Shown here one piece after another: positions 41,232 through 48,941 of a stretch of DNA of 51,287 nt. The notes beneath the pieces are model-generated. The model did no database searches, was not told the DNA's origin, and saw only the letters and a list, made by a program, of their open reading frames with translations. Where the stretch lies: positions 1 through 51,287 of the forward strand of contig JAEZKZ010000041.1 in assembly GCA_023415305.1 (NCBI GenBank). Direction: 5' to 3'. Each line of letters opens with the position of its first letter. Position 1 is the stretch's first letter. The stretch comes from Bacillota bacterium. Lineage in GTDB: Bacteria > Bacillota > Clostridia > Acetivibrionales > DSM-1351. A program made the position numbers and the translations under genes.

Positions 41232-41306
41232 GGCCCATTGGTCAAGTGGTTAAGACACCGCCCTTTCACGGCGATAACAGGGGTTCGAGTCCCCTATGGG
41301 TCACCA
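41232..41306 (+). tRNA. tRNA-Glu (TTC)
   Basis: A 75-base cloverleaf with encoded CCA; the anticodon loop reads CTTTCAC in CCGCCCTTTCACGGCG and the T-arm GGGGTTCGAGTCCCC. Its last 21 bases are repeated exactly at 41486-41506. Confidence 0.96.
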
Positions 41307-41510
41307 AAAAACATATATATTTAATAAGATTCCATAGAATCAGATAAGATGATATGGACTCGAACCCGGGAGGGCACGAGCCGTTAAGAAAACATGCTGA
41401 ATGCATGTTTTCAGGTGAGTGTAGGAGCCCGGCACCGTAAGCGAAGCGAGCGGTGGGCGACGTCATTAGCAGGCGGAGCATGCGGCGAGTCCCCTATGGG
41501 TCACCAATTT
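41307..41510. repeat. Duplicated 3' end of tRNA-Glu with 179-bp spacer, possible integration scar
   Basis: The last 21 bases of tRNA-Glu (41286-41306) recur at 41486-41506, exactly 200 bases on, without the rest of the tRNA. The spacer holds a perfect ten-base stem (GAAAACATGC/GCATGTTTTC) and, on the minus strand at 41356-41367, a T-arm-like GGGTTCGAGTCC. Elements that insert at tRNA genes leave such a 3'-end repeat as the second attachment site. Confidence 0.55.
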
Positions 41511-41586
41511 GGGAGCTTAGCTCAGCTGGGAGAGCATCTGCCTTACAAGCAGAGGGTCATAGGTTCGAGCCCTATAGTTCCCACCA
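41511..41586 (+). tRNA. tRNA-Val (TAC)
   Basis: A 76-base cloverleaf with encoded CCA. The anticodon is TAC in CTGCCTTACAAGCAG, the T-arm is AGGTTCGAGCCCT, and the acceptor pairs GGGAGCT with AGTTCCC. A terminator follows at 41597. Confidence 0.96.
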
Positions 41587-41596
41587 GTAAAGAAAG

Positions 41597-41628
41597 CAAG
41601 ACATTCGGTTTCGGAGGTCTTGTTTTTT
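41597..41628 (+). terminator. Intrinsic terminator of the tRNA cluster
   Basis: CAAGAC (41597-41602) pairs with GTCTTG (41617-41622), followed by six T. It ends the tRNA-Met/Glu/Val transcript before the minus-strand YitT gene. Confidence 0.75.
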
Positions 41629-41695
41629 GTTGTTGCAGTAATTTCATACAAAAGCTTAAGAAATGAACTGCCTCATAGTCTGCTTGGAGAGTATA

Positions 41696-42547
41696 TCAGT
41701 TGTCAATGCTCCTGAAGCCTTTGCCTATAGTTTCAGAGGTATTGTTTATTGTGATAAAAGCTTGAGGATCAATACTTCGTATAAAAGAACGCAGCTTAAG
41801 TGCCTGTCTCCGGCTTACAATGGTAGAAATAACTGTCTCCTGAAGTTGTGTAAATGCCCCTTCGGCCTTATAAATAGTAGCACCGCGATGGAGTTGATTT
41901 ACAATGTAATCTCGGATTTCCTGATGCTTGGAACTTATAATAACCATTTGCTTGCTGATATTTAAGCCTTCGATAACGAAATCAATCATAAAGGCTTTTA
42001 TTATCAAACCCAGTACTGAATATAAACCGATTTTTACACCAAAAACTGCTCCAGCACCAAGAGCTATTAAAAAGTCGGTAATGAGAAGAGTTTTACCAAT
42101 GTTAAGCTTGGTGTATTTGTTTAAAATTTTTGCAGCAATATCAGTGCCACCGGTTGAGGCGTTACAGTTGAAAACAATTGCCGAGCCGACAGCGGGAAAA
42201 ATAATGGAATATACCAGTTCAAGCAGCATATCGTCGGTTAAGGGGTGATTCAGAGGAAGTATCTTTTGAATCAGCCATACGATGCCCGAAAGAGCAAAGC
42301 TTGAGTAAACGGTTTTAGAACCGAAATCAGAGCCGAGAAAAAAATACCCCACCGCAATAAGAGCAATATTAATAATTAGCATCATAGGCCCAACATCAAT
42401 TTCGGGAAAGAAGCTGGTGGAAATTATAGCTAAGCCGCTGACACCGCCGGTAGCAAAATGATTGGGGATTTTAAACAGACATATCCCAATACCAACCAAA
42501 AGCAATCCTAGATTAATTAATAAAAAATCAATTATTCGTTTCCTCAT
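41696..42547 (-). CDS. YitT family membrane protein (DUF2179)
   Basis: 283 residues from the ATG at 42547, which follows AAAGGAG; the frame extends 11 residues upstream without a site. Five or six membrane helices fill the first ~175 residues (IIDFLLINLGLLLVGIGICL, then FATGGVSGLAII and a STGGTDIAAKILN loop). The C-terminal ~100 residues are the DUF2179 domain (HRGATIYKAEGAFTQLQETV, DPQAFITINN). The family is common in Firmicutes; the transported substrate is unknown. It does not appear linked in function to its neighbours. Confidence 0.92.
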   Translation of the reverse strand: MRKRIIDFLLINLGLLLVGIGICLFKIPNHFATGGVSGLAIISTSFFPEIDVGPMMLIINIALIAVGYFFLGSDFGSKTVYSSFALSGIVWLIQKILPLNHPLTDDMLLELVYSIIFPAVGSAIVFNCNASTGGTDIAAKILNKYTKLNIGKTLLITDFLIALGAGAVFGVKIGLYSVLGLIIKAFMIDFVIEGLNISKQMVIISSKHQEIRDYIVNQLHRGATIYKAEGAFTQLQETVISTIVSRRQALKLRSFIRSIDPQAFITINNTSETIGKGFRSIDN

Positions 42548-42680
42548 TGTGCCAAGCTCCTTTAACATCCCTTTCCACATTGGTCCGATAAATTTATAAA
42601 TTACTTATGTCTTCGTATTTAGATAATCATATTATTTGATGTTTACAAAAAAATATCAAGATATTCAAGGTTTATTTCAA

Positions 42681-43508
42681 TCAGCCCTGCACTGGTTTAA
42701 TACTGTTCTTGTATTCCATTGGAGTTTGTCCAGTATGCTTCTTAAAAAGCTTTGTAAAATAGGTTACATCTGAATAACCGACTTTTTCTGCAATTTCATA
42801 AATTTTGAACTGAGGAGAAAATAAAAGCTTTTTAGATTCTTCAATTCTTATCTCATTAAGAATATCAATAAAATTACTTCCAGTCTCCTTTTTTATTAAC
42901 TTACTTAAATGCCAGGTACTTATATAAAGTTGGTCGGCAACAGATTTAAGATCCAGGTCAGTATTGAAATCCTGTTTTAATATCTCAATGGCTTTTGCTA
43001 CAAGATATTTTGAGTTTGCAGCTGCTTCAGAAGCATTAACAGGCTTATTCTCCTCTCCGGAGTTTTGCGATATGCCGTAAAATCCCTTAAGCTTTGCCCT
43101 CAGGTTTAGTACTTCATTTTGGCTTGACTCCTGCCTTTTAAGCTCTAAGACAGCAGCATCTATTGAATTAAGCAGCTCTTCGGTTTTGGTGGGCTTCAGT
43201 AAAAGTCTGAAGGCTCCCAGATGTACAGCCTGCTGGGCATATTCAAATTCTCTGAAGCCGGTAAGTATAATAACAATGCATTGATATTTAATTTCCTTGA
43301 TTTTAGCCATCATTTCAAGACCATTTAGGCCAGGCATTCTGACATCAGTAAAGATAATGTCAGGCTTCAGTTCGGTAATCATTTGTATACCCTCATCACC
43401 ATCCTCTGCTTCGCCAATTATTGTACAATTGTGTTCCTCCCAGTTAATAACCGTGCGTAAACCATTTCTTATGGTTTCTTCGTCGTCTATTATCATCACC
43501 TTATACAT
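42681..43508 (-). CDS. Response regulator with AraC-type DNA-binding domain (YesN-like)
   Basis: 275 residues. The receiver domain has the acidic pair Asp8/Asp9, the phosphorylation site Asp55 (DIIFTDVRMPG) and a Lys in LLLKPTK. A C-terminal AraC-type domain (LKSVADQLYISTWHLSKLIK, then IYEIAEKVGYSDVTYFTKLF and HTGQTPMEYKN) binds DNA. The sensor kinase gene is 55 bases upstream on the same strand. Pairs of this type usually control the sugar ABC transporter next to them, which here is divergently encoded at 45685. Confidence 0.95.
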   Translation of the reverse strand: MYKVMIIDDEETIRNGLRTVINWEEHNCTIIGEAEDGDEGIQMITELKPDIIFTDVRMPGLNGLEMMAKIKEIKYQCIVIILTGFREFEYAQQAVHLGAFRLLLKPTKTEELLNSIDAAVLELKRQESSQNEVLNLRAKLKGFYGISQNSGEENKPVNASEAAANSKYLVAKAIEILKQDFNTDLDLKSVADQLYISTWHLSKLIKKETGSNFIDILNEIRIEESKKLLFSPQFKIYEIAEKVGYSDVTYFTKLFKKHTGQTPMEYKNSIKPVQG

Positions 43509-43563
43509 ACTGACTGTTCTCCTTCTTATGCGAAATTAACTGTGTATCACTCTTATCAAGAAA

Positions 43564-45348
43564 TTATTCTTCAACAGGAATTCTTATCATAATAGAAGTT
43601 CCTTCACGTAGTCTACTGCTTATTTTTAAGCCGTACTCATCCCCGTAGAGAAGCTTTAAACGTCTTTGGACATTTATGACACCTATTTTAGAATTGTCAC
43701 ACTGGCTGTTATCAATGTTATTATAAATTTCCTCATCCATTTTAGTCAGCAGTCTGGACAAAGTATCAGGGGGAATTCCCAAACCGTCATCACTGACAGT
43801 TATATATAGAATTCCATTATTTTTATAAACGTTGAGTTCAATAGTGCCTCCGCCCTTTTTCATTTCAAGTCCATGATAAACAGAATTTTCAATCAAGGGC
43901 TGAATTATCAGCTTTGGAATCCTACATCTTAGGGTATCCTCTGAAATGTTCATAGCAAAGGAAATTTTGGTTCCGAAACGCTTTGATATTATTAAATTGT
44001 AATTTTTTATATATTCAATTTCCGTTTGGAGTACAATAGTATTTTCTCCACTCCTGTTCAGATTGGCGTCAATTATGCAGGATAGAGCTCCGACCATTTC
44101 GCTTATTTCCTCAACTCCGTTGATTTTTGCCTTCCAGTTGATAGTTTCCAGTGTGTTGTATAGAAAATGGGGGTTGATTTGAGCCTGCAGAGCCTTTATT
44201 TCAGCGTCCTTTACAGCGAGCTGTACTTTAAGCACCTTGTTTATCAAGGTATATATCTGCTGTGACATATTATTAAAGGATCTTATGACGTAGCCCATTT
44301 CATCGTTACGGTTAATATCAATCGTAACTCCAATGGTGCCCTTTTCAATTAGTAACATTTTTTTTATAAGTAGATTTAATGGTCGAATTAAATCAATATA
44401 CAGGAAATTAATTAACATCAGAATAATTGGAAGTCCTATAAGACAAAGGATTAGAACAATACTTGCATCACTTTTTACATCCTTCAGAAGCTCATTTGAT
44501 GAAATATTTATCACAAGCTTCCATGCCGATGGCTCAATTGTTTTGCATATATAATAAATTGTGTCATTATTTATTCTGGTCTCTGAAATTTCCTGGATAT
44601 CGCCGTTGAGCTGCAGCTTTGACAGGTCGATACTCTGTTTTCCTGTGCTGAAGCTGTAAATCTCTATATTATTAGGACTTAAAACACTTAAATTATGCTT
44701 CATTATATGTTCAAAGTTTTTAAAGGTTTTAAACAATTCCGACTGGTCAATTTTTAAAACTATTAGTGCAATTTCACTACCGCTGCCGCTTGGAGAAAGT
44801 ACAAGCTTGGTCAGAAAAATTTCCTGGGTTCCACTGTCCTTAGGTTCAACAACCCACACAGGAGCACCCTTGCCGGCTTTAGCCTGATTATATAAATCAG
44901 TGCTGATATAGGAAGAGGAGGTGTTTACAGTATTCGTCCTGCTTACCTGATATAGCTTCTCTGTTGAGGTAAAGTAGACTGATAACTCTGAGAACTCATA
45001 TTTTGAATATAGATTTGCCTTTAGGTATCTGTTGAAATTCACTTCCCAGGAATAGTCATTCTTGCTTAGTTCTATATCGCTGTTTGCTTCATAAATAGTG
45101 TTGTCATATAAGATTTGAAAGGAAAAAGCTCTCAGGGTTTCCAGATGCTCCGAGAATATCATTGAGAGTTCATCAATGGTGGCTTTTGAATAGTTGAAGG
45201 ATTTTTCCTTCAGGTTTTCGGAAACATTCTTATAGCCAAAATACCCTATTATGATAGTCGGGTAGCATAAAAATATTATGCAAATGATAATCAATTTAGC
45301 TTTAATAGTTAAGTTTGAGGTCATTTTCTTAATAAGTATTTTAATCAT
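43564..45348 (-). CDS. Sensor histidine kinase (YesM-like)
   Basis: 594 residues. A membrane helix at about 17-37, an extracellular sensor of ~260 residues (dCache-like), a second helix near 298-320, then a HAMP region and a LytS/YesM-type kinase core with His394 (QINPHFLYNTLETINWK) and an ATP-binding part (NSVYHGLEMKKGGG, SDDGLGIPPDTL). It should sense an external sugar, perhaps through the binding protein at 45685, and pass phosphate to the regulator encoded downstream. The 336 bases before the next gene hold the shared control region. Confidence 0.94.
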   Translation of the reverse strand: MIKILIKKMTSNLTIKAKLIIICIIFLCYPTIIIGYFGYKNVSENLKEKSFNYSKATIDELSMIFSEHLETLRAFSFQILYDNTIYEANSDIELSKNDYSWEVNFNRYLKANLYSKYEFSELSVYFTSTEKLYQVSRTNTVNTSSSYISTDLYNQAKAGKGAPVWVVEPKDSGTQEIFLTKLVLSPSGSGSEIALIVLKIDQSELFKTFKNFEHIMKHNLSVLSPNNIEIYSFSTGKQSIDLSKLQLNGDIQEISETRINNDTIYYICKTIEPSAWKLVINISSNELLKDVKSDASIVLILCLIGLPIILMLINFLYIDLIRPLNLLIKKMLLIEKGTIGVTIDINRNDEMGYVIRSFNNMSQQIYTLINKVLKVQLAVKDAEIKALQAQINPHFLYNTLETINWKAKINGVEEISEMVGALSCIIDANLNRSGENTIVLQTEIEYIKNYNLIISKRFGTKISFAMNISEDTLRCRIPKLIIQPLIENSVYHGLEMKKGGGTIELNVYKNNGILYITVSDDGLGIPPDTLSRLLTKMDEEIYNNIDNSQCDNSKIGVINVQRRLKLLYGDEYGLKISSRLREGTSIMIRIPVEE

Positions 45349-45684
45349 TGCTCACCTTTTATTATTCAGAATGTGTTGAATGATACTTACATACAGGTAA
45401 TTAATATACTTGATGATAATCTACCATTAAAAATGACAGGTTTTATTGCGTTATGTAAAATTACTAATATGATATTGTAGTATTATACATAAATATAGGA
45501 AAATCCTTTGAGAAAATTTAACTATGCCAAAATTAAACAATTAATACCAAGATTATCTCATTCAAAAAAAGCAGGGCAAAAAATATAATACAAGTAGGAT
45601 ATCAGAGAAGGTTTTTTTACACAGTAACACATAGAAACCTAAAAAATCTTAATGATATCAACAAAATTTAAGGAGGATTTATTA
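45349..45684 (+). promoter_or_regulatory. Divergent control region with candidate promoter for the sugar transporter
   Basis: AT-rich, 336 bases. TTCAAA (45561-45566) and TATAAT (45584-45589) with a 17-base spacer form a reasonable promoter, placing the start about 90 bases before the binding-protein ATG. A ribosome site AAGGAGG lies at 45671-45677. No clear palindrome for the YesN-like regulator is visible. A TTGCGT/TATGAT pair near 45437 is a weaker alternative. Confidence 0.45.
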
Positions 45685-46986
45685 ATGAAGAGGAGTTTAA
45701 GAACAGTAGCCGCAATGGTGGCTGCAACAATGACTGTTTCACTGCTTGCTGCATGCGGCAGTACTGAGACACCGGCTGCAACTTCAGAATCAACATCCCC
45801 GTCAACTACAGTAGCTGCAACTGAATCAGCAAAACCAGCGGAAAAGGTTAAATTCAGAGCATCATCATTCTTTACTGGTGGTGATACATGGACAACAGCA
45901 TGGCAGGAAGCAATCAAGGATTATGTTGCAGAAAATCCTAATGTTGAGATTGTAGATGATTCTACTCCAGCTGCATCTGATGCATTTAAGACAAAAATAA
46001 ATACAGACTTTGCTTCAGGAAATGAGCCTGCAGTAGCGTATGCTTTTACCGGTGAAATTGGAAAGCCATTAGTAACTTCAGGTAAACTTATGACCTGGGA
46101 AGATGAACTTTCCAAGGATACTGAATGGAGCAAGAATTTCGGACAGGGCGCTCTTGACTATGTAAAATACGAAGGAAAGCAGTACGCTCTTCCATACATA
46201 GGCTTCTGGGAAGGAATGTACATAAACAAGGATCTTTTTGATGCAAATAATATAAAGGTACCAACCAACTGGGATGAAATGATTGCAGCTGTTGACGCTT
46301 TCAATAAGCTTAAGATCACTCCTATAGCTTGCTCCTTTGCAGAAGAGCCACACTATTTAATTGAAACCTTTATTCTTTCCATGGGCGGGAAAGAAGGTCA
46401 TGACAAGCCTTTTGATCCTTCTTGGGCACCTGCACTTGACAAGATAAAGGAATTATATGAAAAGAATGCATTCTCAAAGGATGCTTTGACTATTAAGCAA
46501 ACTGCATGTCAGCAGCTAATGAAGGATAAGAAGGCAGCTATGTTTATATCGGGTTCATGGTCTGCAGCAGCCCTAGAAGGTGAAAAGACTACCGTTATAC
46601 CAGTAAACCTTCTCCCGGGTGGAAAAGCTGATCCTTCATCGACAATTTCCGGATTTAGTTCCGGTTGGTATGTTACTGACAAAGGGAACAAGGAATCAAA
46701 TGGAGAAGCTGTAAAATTCGTTAAGTGGGTTACTTCACCTGAAAGAGCCGGTAAGTTCTTTAAGGTGGGCGGTGTTCCAGCCATTAACTGTAAGGTTGAA
46801 GGTGCAACTCCATTGTTCAACGCTGGTATTCAGATGCTTAATAACGCTAAGGTTGTTACTGGTCCTGTAGGAGATACAATGAGTCAGCAGGCATTTACAC
46901 ACATATGGAAAAACCTGCCTTATGTTATGACTGGCAAAAAGACTTCGGCTCAATTGCTTGAAGAAGCTCAAAAGCTTGTAAAATAA
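45685..46986 (+). CDS. Sugar ABC transporter substrate-binding lipoprotein
   Basis: 433 residues from the ATG at 45685 (upstream frame extension lacks a site). A signal peptide ends in the lipobox LLAAC with Cys24, followed by a Ser/Thr/Pro-rich linker to about residue 60. The fold is that of family 1 solute-binding proteins (GKPLVTSGKLMTWEDELSKD, YALPYIGFWEGMYINKDLF, VPTNWDEMIAAVDAF, AAMFISGSWSAAAL). It captures an oligosaccharide outside the membrane for the two permeases that follow. The GH94 enzyme downstream points to a beta-linked disaccharide, probably chitobiose. Confidence 0.94.
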   Translation: MKRSLRTVAAMVAATMTVSLLAACGSTETPAATSESTSPSTTVAATESAKPAEKVKFRASSFFTGGDTWTTAWQEAIKDYVAENPNVEIVDDSTPAASDAFKTKINTDFASGNEPAVAYAFTGEIGKPLVTSGKLMTWEDELSKDTEWSKNFGQGALDYVKYEGKQYALPYIGFWEGMYINKDLFDANNIKVPTNWDEMIAAVDAFNKLKITPIACSFAEEPHYLIETFILSMGGKEGHDKPFDPSWAPALDKIKELYEKNAFSKDALTIKQTACQQLMKDKKAAMFISGSWSAAALEGEKTTVIPVNLLPGGKADPSSTISGFSSGWYVTDKGNKESNGEAVKFVKWVTSPERAGKFFKVGGVPAINCKVEGATPLFNAGIQMLNNAKVVTGPVGDTMSQQAFTHIWKNLPYVMTGKKTSAQLLEEAQKLVK

Positions 46987-47010
46987 ACATCACAACAGGT
47001 AAGCTTATTA

Positions 47011-47040
47011 TGAAACATGGTGGGAAACCACCATGTTTCA
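47011..47040 (+). promoter_or_regulatory. Perfect GNRA-loop hairpin between binding-protein and permease genes
   Basis: A 13-base perfect stem (47011-47023 with 47028-47040) closed by GAAA, a GNRA tetraloop. No T run follows, so it should not terminate efficiently. Hairpins in this place protect the 3' end of the binding-protein message and give more of it than of the permeases. Confidence 0.75.
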
Positions 47041-47069
47041 CTATAACAGCCAAATAGGGGGTAGACCAA

Positions 47070-47939
47070 ATGGTGCTAAAAAGTAAAAAATATTTATTTC
47101 TGTTCCTTTCTCCTGCTATACTGCTGATTACAATTTTTCTTTATTATCCGCTGGGGAAAACAATTCAATACAGCTTAAGCGATTATTCGGAATGGTCACC
47201 AAGTTTTAATTATATAGGGCTGGAAAACTATATAAGATTGTTTACCGACTCAATAATAGGCAAGTCTATGCTTAATACATTGATACTGCTGGTTGGGTGT
47301 GTCCTTGTTGAAGTAGGAGTTGCACTTATCCTTGCGGTTCTGGTTGATTCAATAAAAAGAGGCTTCAGATTTTTCAGAATGGTTTATTTTTTTCCGGTGG
47401 TTATTTCAGGTTCAGCTATAGGTTTGATGTTCTATCTTGCTTTTCAGTATGACTACGGTCTTATGAATAATATAATGGCTGCTTTGGGATTAGAAAAAAT
47501 CAACTGGATAACCGAAAATTCCGCTATGTATCTGGTTCTGATACCTGTTCTCTGGCAGTATGTAGGATTTTACTTCGTTATATTTCTTACAGCAATAGCA
47601 AATGTTCCAACTGATATATATGAATCAGCAGAGCTGGACGGAATCACAGGCGTTAAGAAAACAGTCTATATAACTATTCCAATGATCCAGGAGGTAATAG
47701 TTACATCTCTTGGTTTGGTAATAGCCGGCTCTTTGAAGGTATTTGATATAGTTTACGTAATGACTAACGGAGGGCCATTGGATGCAAGCCAGTTATTAAG
47801 TACCTATCAATACCAGCAGGCCTTTGTATACAATAACCAGGGCTATGGAAGTGCGATTTCAGTTTTGATAATAGCACTTGGCTTGTTTATCTATGTGGTT
47901 ACAAATAAACTTGCAATGAGAAAAGAACAACTTTATTAG
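47070..47939 (+). CDS. Sugar ABC transporter permease 1 (UgpA/MsmF-like)
   Basis: 289 residues after AGGGGGTAG. Six membrane helices, with an N-terminal one at residues ~7-27, and the EAA loop ESAELDGITGVKKTVYITIP near residue 190. The periplasm-like loop (YSEWSPSFNYIGLENYIRLF) is typical of CUT1-type sugar importers. It pairs with the permease at 47955. The ATPase is not encoded here; many Firmicutes share one MsmK-like ATPase among several such importers. Confidence 0.94.
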   Translation: MVLKSKKYLFLFLSPAILLITIFLYYPLGKTIQYSLSDYSEWSPSFNYIGLENYIRLFTDSIIGKSMLNTLILLVGCVLVEVGVALILAVLVDSIKRGFRFFRMVYFFPVVISGSAIGLMFYLAFQYDYGLMNNIMAALGLEKINWITENSAMYLVLIPVLWQYVGFYFVIFLTAIANVPTDIYESAELDGITGVKKTVYITIPMIQEVIVTSLGLVIAGSLKVFDIVYVMTNGGPLDASQLLSTYQYQQAFVYNNQGYGSAISVLIIALGLFIYVVTNKLAMRKEQLY

Positions 47940-47954
47940 AGAGGCGGAGCAATT

Positions 47955-48851
47955 ATGGAGGATAAAAGCAAATTGATACCTGTAAGAGGTATCTATAAGA
48001 TAAAAGGCTCCAAAATCATTACTTATATAGTTTTGTCCTTATGGGCCGTATCAACGATGGCACCGCTGGTGTGGATATTTATCAACGCATTTAAAAATAA
48101 TGATGAAATTATCGGCAGTGCATTTTCACTGCCAAAGGCTTATTTTGATAATGGAACAATATTTCAGAATTTCGAAACTTTAAAAAGGTTTTCCGAGAAT
48201 AATATATTCAGAGGCTTTAAAAACAGCTTGATTATGTCAGGGAGCACATTGCTTCTGATACTGGTTTTAGGCAGTATGGCGGCATTTGTTCTTGCAAGGT
48301 TCAATTTTCGTTTCACAAAGGCAATAAAGGCATATCTTGTTGCAAGTATGCTTATACCGCAGTTTGCTGTAATAGTTCCTAATTTTGTTATTATGAAAAA
48401 CATCGGCGATATTTTTGAAGGTTTTCAGGGCTCCTACCTAACGGTTATCATACCTCAGGTGGCAGGATTAATGAATTTTGCAATTCTCATGCTGACCAGC
48501 TTTATGTCAGGATTGCCCAAAGAACTTGAGGAAGCCGCTTTAATAGATGGGTGCAGTATACCGGGCATATTCAGAAAAATTACTATCCCACTTACCATAC
48601 CTGCAATTGTTTCGGTTGGTATTATGGAATTTTTGTGGTCATATAATGATTTACTCACCCCCCTTGTTTACCTCAGCAAGAGAAATATGCCGGTTACAGT
48701 ACTGATCTCACAGGTTCAGAGCTTATACAGTACAGATTACGGAGCTATGATGGCAGCAATATTTATAACGGTACTGCCTGTCTTGATACTTTACTTTATA
48801 TCTCAGGAATATGTAATTAAGGGTATGACAGCAGGTGCGGTCAAAGGATAA
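47955..48851 (+). CDS. Sugar ABC transporter permease 2 (UgpE/MalG-like)
   Basis: 298 residues after GAGAGGCGGAG, 15 bases behind permease 1. Six helices, with the EAA loop EEAALIDGCSIPGIFRKITI near residue 195 and the typical closing VIKGMTAGAVKG. It forms the second half of the CUT1 channel. The GH94 gene follows with a 90-base gap, so import and phosphorolysis of the same disaccharide are likely linked. Confidence 0.94.
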   Translation: MEDKSKLIPVRGIYKIKGSKIITYIVLSLWAVSTMAPLVWIFINAFKNNDEIIGSAFSLPKAYFDNGTIFQNFETLKRFSENNIFRGFKNSLIMSGSTLLLILVLGSMAAFVLARFNFRFTKAIKAYLVASMLIPQFAVIVPNFVIMKNIGDIFEGFQGSYLTVIIPQVAGLMNFAILMLTSFMSGLPKELEEAALIDGCSIPGIFRKITIPLTIPAIVSVGIMEFLWSYNDLLTPLVYLSKRNMPVTVLISQVQSLYSTDYGAMMAAIFITVLPVLILYFISQEYVIKGMTAGAVKG

Positions 48852-48941
48852 GTGTTCCTTTAAATATAGGATTAAAGTTTCAATACTAATGTTATCTATA
48901 TCAGTTTTATTATTTTTAACTTTAAAGCTTGGAGGTATCTA

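Noticed and set aside
41139..41666. Open frames across the tRNA genes
   Set aside because: They are accidental frames through tRNA-Met, tRNA-Glu and tRNA-Val.
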